In this document: positions 5,225 through 9,805 of the stretch, one piece after another
Layout: each line of letters begins with the position of its first letter
Numbering within the stretch: the first letter of the stretch is position 1
NCBI GenBank assembly: GCA_964411785.1
Contig: CAYPMJ010000075.1
Span: forward strand, 1-9,805
From: RUG626 sp964411785
GTDB taxonomy: Bacteria; Bacillota; Clostridia; Oscillospirales; Oscillospiraceae
Direction: 5' to 3'
Length of the DNA stretch: 9,805 bases
The notes under the pieces: generated by a model
Told to the model about the DNA's origin: nothing
Database searches by the model: none
Seen by the model: the letters and a program-made list of their open reading frames with translations, nothing else
Position numbers and translations under genes: made by a program

Positions 5225-6517
5225 GTGAACGTTAAGGAACTTAATAAGAAAGAAAAAAACACAGCGGAGCTTACGATGTCAGTTACCCCGGAGGAGTTTG
5301 AAGCAGCCATTAACAAGGCCTATTTGAAAAGGCGGGGCGAGATACTTATTCCAGGCTTCAGAAAAGGCAAGGCTCCACGCAGAATAATCGAGAATGCCTA
5401 TGGCACAGGTGTGTTCTATGAGGATGCAATTGAATCATTGGCTCCGGATGCCCTTGAGAAAGGCATTGAGGAGAGCAATCTCTCCACTGTTGGTCGTCCA
5501 TCAATAAAGAATTTCAATGTGGGTGATGATAAGAGCCTGACCATTGTTTTCATGATTTCAATTTACCCTGAGGTAACAGTAGGGGAATACAAGGGAATTG
5601 CCGCTCCTAAACGGCAGGTCACAATTTCGGACGAGGAAGTGGATCAAAGGATTGAATCAGTCCGGAGCCAGAACGCTCGTATTGAGATGGTCGATCGCCC
5701 CGCCAGGCAGGGTGATATAGTCAATATAGATTTTGAGGGCTATATCGGTGGTGTACCATTTGATGGCGGGAAAGGTGAGGGGCATGACCTAGAACTGGGA
5801 TCTGACTCATTTGTGGACGGCTTTGAGGATCAGCTTATAGGCAAAAGCGCCGGTGAAGATGTCGAAGTGAATGTGACATTTCCGACCGAGTATAATGAGG
5901 ATCTGGCAGGGAAGGACGCCACCTTTAAAGTAAAGGTGAACGAGGTGAAGGAGAAGCTCCTCCCGGATCTGGATGACGAGTTCGCTAAGGACGTTTCTGA
6001 ATTCGACACAATCGGCGAGTATCGGAACAGTATCCTTGAAAGTATCAGAGAATCCAAGGAACATGAGGCGGACGATGAATTTAAGGAAGCAGTACTGAAT
6101 AAATTGCTGGAGGGTGTCCAGTGTGAGATTCCTGACGCCATGGTAGAGGAGCAAATGGACAACGACATAGAAAATCTCCGATACAAGCTCTCAACACAGG
6201 GAATAGGGTTAGAGCAGTACCTCTCTGTCATGGGCATGGATCTTGACAGCTTCCGCAAGCACAGCCGCGCAGATGTTGAAAAGCAGATAAAGGCCGACCT
6301 GGCTTTTGAGGCGATAGCGAAAAGTGAAGATTTTCCGGTTTCCGATGAGGATGTCGAGGCGGAGTATAATCGCCTCAAGGATTTATACAAGGTTGAGTTG
6401 GACGACGTGAAGAAGCTGTATTCATCAGATGCAGTTATCACTGGCCTTAAGATCGATGCTGCCCATAAGCTGGTGTATTCTACGGCAGTAGCTGAGGATG
6501 CGCCCGCTGAGGAGTGA
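5225..6517 (+). CDS. tig: Trigger factor (ribosome-bound chaperone, peptidyl-prolyl isomerase)
   Basis: Trigger factor binds the ribosome exit site and shields or folds emerging chains. From GTG 5225 it is 430 aa, the usual length. The N-terminus MNVKELNKKEKNTAEL aligns with the family start, and the ribosome-binding signature GFRKGKAP is at residues 44-51. The FKBP-type isomerase domain spans about 160-240 (GDIVNIDFEGYIGG, then DLELGSDSFVDGFEDQLIG). The remainder is the helical C-terminal chaperone region, ending in an acidic EDAPAEE tail. A longer reading from GTG 5186 would add 13 residues encoded by the leader hairpin and is disfavoured. It has its own promoter and structured leader. clpP follows after 89 nt without a clear terminator, so tig, clpP and clpX are probably co-transcribed. 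Confidence 0.96.
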   Translation: MNVKELNKKEKNTAELTMSVTPEEFEAAINKAYLKRRGEILIPGFRKGKAPRRIIENAYGTGVFYEDAIESLAPDALEKGIEESNLSTVGRPSIKNFNVGDDKSLTIVFMISIYPEVTVGEYKGIAAPKRQVTISDEEVDQRIESVRSQNARIEMVDRPARQGDIVNIDFEGYIGGVPFDGGKGEGHDLELGSDSFVDGFEDQLIGKSAGEDVEVNVTFPTEYNEDLAGKDATFKVKVNEVKEKLLPDLDDEFAKDVSEFDTIGEYRNSILESIRESKEHEADDEFKEAVLNKLLEGVQCEIPDAMVEEQMDNDIENLRYKLSTQGIGLEQYLSVMGMDLDSFRKHSRADVEKQIKADLAFEAIAKSEDFPVSDEDVEAEYNRLKDLYKVELDDVKKLYSSDAVITGLKIDAAHKLVYSTAVAEDAPAEE

Positions 6518-6606
6518 TGAAAGGCTATCGGTTTGAATAGCTGCTCGCTCCTTTGGATATTATTTCCTTGGCTTTTCAAGTTACAGTTTAAAAGGAGAAG
6601 AAGTGT

Positions 6607-7188
6607 ATGAGTTTAGTTCCGTATGTTGTGGAGCAAACCTCCCGTGGGGAGCGGTCCTACGATATTTTTTCACGGCTGCTCAATGATCGTATTGTTTTTT
6701 TAAGTGAAGAGGTCAACGACACTACGGCAAGTCTTGTAGTAGCACAGTTCCTGTTTTTGGAGGCGCAGGACCCCGACAAGGACATTCAGTTCTATATCAA
6801 TTCTCCTGGCGGCTCGGTGACTGCTGGAATGGCGATTTATGACACTATGCAGTATATTAAATGCGATGTGTCGACCATATGCATAGGTATGGCTGCCAGC
6901 ATGGGCGCGTTCCTGCTGTCCTCAGGCGCCAAGGGCAAAAGGCTGGCACTGCCCAATGCTGAGATAATGATCCACCAGCCATCAGCTGGGACGCAGGGCC
7001 AGATAACAGATATGGCTATCCATTTGAAACGGTTGGAAACGATCAAGGAGAAGATCAATCAGATTTTGGCGGAAAACACCGGGAAACCCATTGATGTTGT
7101 ACGTGATGCCTGTGAAAGGGATAACTTCATGAGCGCACAGGAGGCTGTGGAGTTTGGACTTATCGATAAAGTTATTGTGAAGCGCTGA
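6607..7188 (+). CDS. clpP: ATP-dependent Clp protease proteolytic subunit
   Basis: Serine protease that forms the barrel-shaped proteolytic chamber and works with ClpX. The catalytic triad is complete: S98 in GMAASMGAF, H123 in MIHQPSAG, and D172 in ERDNFMSAQEA. The N-terminal SLVPYVVEQTSRGERSYDIFSRLL is the standard ClpP start, and the oxyanion-side GGSVTAGMAIYDT is at 68-80. Its 193 aa is normal for ClpP. The start has AAGGAG at 6592-6597 with a 9-nt spacer. clpX begins 26 nt after the stop, so the two subunits should be made together. I see no CtsR box in the 89 nt upstream. Confidence 0.98.
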   Translation: MSLVPYVVEQTSRGERSYDIFSRLLNDRIVFLSEEVNDTTASLVVAQFLFLEAQDPDKDIQFYINSPGGSVTAGMAIYDTMQYIKCDVSTICIGMAASMGAFLLSSGAKGKRLALPNAEIMIHQPSAGTQGQITDMAIHLKRLETIKEKINQILAENTGKPIDVVRDACERDNFMSAQEAVEFGLIDKVIVKR

Positions 7189-7200
7189 CATTGAGTCAGT

Positions 7201-7207
7201 GGAAGGG
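7201..7207 (+). promoter_or_regulatory. Ribosome binding site deciding the clpX start
   Basis: GGAAGGG, 7 nt before ATG 7215. The upstream in-frame TTG at 7191 lies 2 nt after the clpP stop and lacks a good site. Confidence 0.5.
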
Positions 7208-7214
7208 AATAAGG

Positions 7215-8504
7215 ATGCCAAGTAATAAGGATGAAAAATCGTTACGCTGCGATTTTTGCGGCAAAAAGGAGGGCATGGTTGAGCGGATGTTTACCGGTCA
7301 GCATGCTTGTATTTGTAACGAGTGTGTTTCTGTCTGCCTTAACATGATGGCGGAGGAGGAGTGGGAGAGTCACCGTGACGAAGAGCGGGAATCGGCCTCA
7401 CTCCACATGATGGATCAGCTCCCCAAGCCCGTTGAAATAAAAAAATACCTGGATGACTATATAATCGGGCAGGACAGGGCTAAGATTGCCCTGTCAGTTG
7501 CAGTGTATAATCACTATAAGCGTATCTTCTGCGGCACGGATGACAATTCAGAGATACAGAAGAGTAATATCTTGATGATCGGACCTACAGGAAGCGGGAA
7601 AACGTTATTTGCCCAGACACTGGCACGTATATTGGAAGTGCCGTTTGCCATTGCCGATGCGACCACGCTCACGGAGGCGGGATACGTGGGAGATGATGTA
7701 GAGAATATTCTTCTGCGGCTTCTCCAGGCGGCGGACTTTGACGTCGATCTTGCCGAGCGTGGTATTATTTATATTGATGAGATAGATAAAATTGCAAGAA
7801 AGAGTGAAAATGTTTCTATTACTCGTGACGTATCGGGCGAGGGTGTTCAACAGGCATTACTGAAGATCCTTGAGGGAACCGTTGCCAATGTACCACCGCA
7901 GGGCGGAAGAAAGCATCCGCTTCAGGAGTTCATTAGTATTGATACTACAAACATCCTGTTTATTTGCGGTGGGGCTTTCGACGGAATTGATAAAATTATA
8001 GAACAGCGAATGGATAAGAAGAGCATAGGCTTTGAGGCGGATATACAGACCCGCAAGGAAAAGAATATAAGCGATGTGCTTCAGAATATCCAGTCGCATG
8101 ATCTGTTAAAATACGGCATAATACCGGAATTGGTAGGCCGTATGCCGGTGCTTGTGCCAATGCGGCAGCTTGACAGGGATGATCTGGTCCGTATTCTCAA
8201 GGAGCCGAAGAACGCCCTTACACGTCAGTATAAGGCGCTTCTTAGCTTTGACAGGGTTAACCTGGAATTTGAGGAAGATGCTCTTGAGGCAATCGCTGAT
8301 AAGGCGATAGAAATGGATATTGGAGCCAGAGGCCTTCGTTCAGTTGTGGAGGGATTTATGACCGATATCATGTATAAAGTTCCATCCGACGAGAAAATTG
8401 AACGGATCGTTATAACGAAAGATTGTGTAACGGGTGATGGTGAGCCTGAGGTCCATCGCCGGGCACGGCCGCGGCTTGATCCGGATGTAGCATCTGCTAT
8501 ATGA
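7215..8504 (+). CDS. clpX: ATP-dependent Clp protease ATP-binding subunit ClpX
   Basis: AAA+ unfoldase that recognises tagged or specific substrates and feeds them into ClpP. The 429-aa protein has an N-terminal zinc finger (C12, C15, C34, C37; spacing C-x2-C-x18-C-x2-C), Walker A GPTGSGKT at 123-130, pore loop GYVG at 156-159, Walker B IIYIDEID with D188-E189, the RKH loop at 232-234, and the ClpP-docking IGF loop at 271-273. The sensor-2 region GARGLRSVVEGFMTDIMY comes near the C-terminus. All parts needed for activity and ClpP partnership are present. I prefer ATG 7215 over TTG 7191 because ClpX proteins start shortly before the zinc finger and because of the GGAAGGG site. It is probably the last gene of the tig-clpP-clpX unit, with a strong hairpin 34 nt downstream. 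Confidence 0.98.
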   Translation: MPSNKDEKSLRCDFCGKKEGMVERMFTGQHACICNECVSVCLNMMAEEEWESHRDEERESASLHMMDQLPKPVEIKKYLDDYIIGQDRAKIALSVAVYNHYKRIFCGTDDNSEIQKSNILMIGPTGSGKTLFAQTLARILEVPFAIADATTLTEAGYVGDDVENILLRLLQAADFDVDLAERGIIYIDEIDKIARKSENVSITRDVSGEGVQQALLKILEGTVANVPPQGGRKHPLQEFISIDTTNILFICGGAFDGIDKIIEQRMDKKSIGFEADIQTRKEKNISDVLQNIQSHDLLKYGIIPELVGRMPVLVPMRQLDRDDLVRILKEPKNALTRQYKALLSFDRVNLEFEEDALEAIADKAIEMDIGARGLRSVVEGFMTDIMYKVPSDEKIERIVITKDCVTGDGEPEVHRRARPRLDPDVASAI

Positions 8505-8538
8505 CCTGGAGGAACGACCCGGCATCCTGAAGCAGCAT

Positions 8539-8567
8539 CCGACAGCCGCACGAGGTGCGGCTGTCGG
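8539..8567 (+). terminator. 13-bp hairpin after clpX, no U-tract
   Basis: Perfect inverted repeat CCGACAGCCGCAC (8539-8551) / GTGCGGCTGTCGG (8555-8567) with loop GAG, 34 nt past the clpX stop. It is followed by CAAAGTTG, not a T-run, so it may stop transcription only weakly, need a factor, or protect the mRNA 3' end. Confidence 0.55.
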
Positions 8568-8644
8568 CAAAGTTGAAGCTATGGAAGCCGGCAGAGTTGT
8601 TTCCGAAATCGTTGCACGTGCCGTTTGCGCTTGACGTATTCCGG

Positions 8645-8674
8645 TTGACAGTCCGCTTGTTCCGTGGATATGTT
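8645..8674 (+). promoter_or_regulatory. Probable promoter of lon
   Basis: Perfect TTGACA at 8645-8650 and TATGTT at 8669-8674 (4/6 to TATAAT), 18-nt spacer. Transcription would start near 8681 and give a leader of about 100 nt. It lies between the clpX hairpin and lon in the 279-nt gap 8505-8783. A second TTGAC at 8631-8635 lies 14 nt upstream of the first base of the -35 box. The leader contains a small imperfect stem (ACCGT 8731-8735 / ACGGT 8741-8745, flanked by CTTTC 8719-8723 / GAAAG 8746-8750). Confidence 0.5.
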
Positions 8675-8783
8675 GGAGCGGGGCGTCTGAATAGAGCCCG
8701 ATTCGATTTATTTCAATGCTTTCGATGTGAACCGTGCGGTACGGTGAAAGTCCCTGCATTTAGGCTTTTGGAGATACTTGACT

Positions 8784-9805
8784 ATGGACGAAATTGAGAA
8801 TAACAGCAATCCAGGCATTGAGCGCTTCCCTGTGTTAATTCTGCGTGGGGCCAGCTTGTTTCCGGATATGATGTTGAGCTTTGACATCGAGGATCAGCGG
8901 TCTGTTAAAGTATTGCAGGCTGTGGCACAAGGAGATAAGAGGGTCCTGCTGCTTGCACAGAAGGATGCTTTAAATGACTATCCTGAAGCTGAGGATATCT
9001 GTGATGTGGGTGTAGTTGGTGTTTTGCAGCAGTATATCCGCATGCAGAATGGGCTCCGTGTGATTATTCAGGGGCTTTTTCGGGCAAGAGTAATTGATAT
9101 AGAGTTGGTGGAGTCCTATTGCTACGCCGACGCTGCACCAGTAATATGCGAGGATGTTGCAGCCTCACCCAGATTGGATGCGCTTATACGCAGTTCAATT
9201 AATCTGTTTGACGCGTACACCTCACTGACGGATAACCCGGTTCCGGAGGCAATCCTGGCTCTTTCAATGAGGAACGATCCAGGCTATACTGCCGACTATA
9301 TTGCTCAGAATATCCAGTTTACCTATGCGCTGAAGCAAGAGTTCCTTGAAATTTTAAATCCTGGCGTCAGGCTTCGGCGCGTGTTCGGCTGTCTTCAGCG
9401 TGAGTATGAGGTTCTGACGGTAGAACGGGAACTGAATGACAAGTTGCGTGAAAGGTTTGTTCAGCAGCAAAGGGAGGGCATACTTCGAGAGCAGCTCCAC
9501 CTTATCCAGGATGAGCTGGGTGAGGAGGACTACTCAGAAATAGAGGAGTACCGTGAAAAGATCAGCGAACTTCATCTGAAGGATAAAGGAGTCGAGGAGA
9601 AGCTTCAGAAAGAGGTTACGCATCTGTCAAAACAACCGTTTAACTCAGCGGAGGCAACGGTGCTGCGTAACTACCTGGACACAGTGCTTGCACTGCCGTG
9701 GAACATCTCCACTAAGGAGCGGCTGGACATAAGAGCCGCCAGAAGGGCATTGGACAGGGATCACTATGGCCTGGAGAAAATTAAGGAGCGTATAATTGAA
9801 TTTCT
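8784..9805 (+). CDS. lon: ATP-dependent protease Lon, N-terminal part (3' end outside window)
   Basis: Lon is a homohexameric AAA+ serine protease that degrades damaged and regulatory proteins in the cytoplasm. The first 340 codons are visible and open to the window edge. The substrate-binding N-domain begins with FPVLILRGASLFPDMML and runs to about residue 200. It is followed by the helical/coiled-coil segment with REGILREQLHLIQDELGE and then LDTVLALPWN. The last visible residues (DRDHYGLEKIKERIIEF) lie just before the Walker A motif, so the ATPase core and Ser-Lys protease domain are not seen. The ATG at 8784 has GGAG at 8770-8773 with a 10-nt spacer. A weak + strand frame at 8555-8797 overlaps this start and is not coding. 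Lon probably has its own promoter, but its position keeps the four proteostasis genes together. Confidence 0.96.
   Translation, partial: MDEIENNSNPGIERFPVLILRGASLFPDMMLSFDIEDQRSVKVLQAVAQGDKRVLLLAQKDALNDYPEAEDICDVGVVGVLQQYIRMQNGLRVIIQGLFRARVIDIELVESYCYADAAPVICEDVAASPRLDALIRSSINLFDAYTSLTDNPVPEAILALSMRNDPGYTADYIAQNIQFTYALKQEFLEILNPGVRLRRVFGCLQREYEVLTVERELNDKLRERFVQQQREGILREQLHLIQDELGEEDYSEIEEYREKISELHLKDKGVEEKLQKEVTHLSKQPFNSAEATVLRNYLDTVLALPWNISTKERLDIRAARRALDRDHYGLEKIKERIIEF

Noticed and set aside
6520..6554. Imperfect hairpin in the tig-clpP gap (AAAGG/CCTTT with inner CTAT/ATAG) as a terminator
   Set aside because: It is broken by a large one-sided bulge and has no U-run directly after; read-through from tig to clpP seems likely.
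8555..8797. 80-codon + strand open frame between clpX and lon
   Set aside because: It starts in the right arm of the hairpin after clpX, overlaps the lon start in another frame, has no ribosome binding site, and its product resembles no family I know.

Overview
The window reads as chromosomal core DNA from a low-to-moderate GC Firmicute, most likely a member of Clostridia near the Oscillospiraceae/Ruminococcaceae. The reasons are the gene order (lepB-rbgA-rnhB-yraN, then tig-clpP-clpX-lon), strong AGGAGG-type ribosome binding sites, use of GTG and TTG starts, and a small Cys-rich DUF1540 protein, a family common in Clostridia. The taxon is an inference from content, not a sequence match. There are no phage genes, transposons, CRISPR arrays, tRNAs or rRNAs.

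Left block (1-3885, + strand): the 3' part of signal peptidase I (lepB, cut by the window edge), the circularly permuted ribosome-assembly GTPase rbgA/ylqF, ribonuclease HII (rnhB) and the UPF0102 nuclease-like yraN. These are packed with a 2-nt gap or 4-nt overlaps and look like one translationally coupled operon. After 71 nt comes threonine synthase (thrC), a metabolic gene with its own strong ribosome binding site.

Middle (3886-5035): an AT-rich spacer and a 10-bp GC hairpin, then the only minus-strand gene, a 63-aa DUF1540 protein, divergent from a calcineurin-like metallophosphoesterase. The + frame antisense to the DUF1540 gene stays open and could be mistaken for a membrane N-terminus of the phosphoesterase.

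Right block (5036-9805, + strand): a proteostasis cluster. A clear sigma-A-type promoter and a leader with two adjacent stem-loops precede trigger factor (tig). Then follow clpP, clpX (26 nt after clpP), a 13-bp hairpin, a probable separate promoter, and the N-terminal third to half of lon, cut by the window end. Trigger factor meets nascent chains at the ribosome, ClpX unfolds substrates for the ClpP chamber, and Lon is an independent ATP-dependent protease, so the block runs from folding to degradation. I see no CIRCE element or canonical CtsR box.

No gene here suggests a new multi-gene system. The points most worth checking are non-coding: the structured tig leader, a 22-nt near-identical repeat on either side of thrC, two strong hairpins without U-tracts, and the hidden minus-strand DUF1540 gene.
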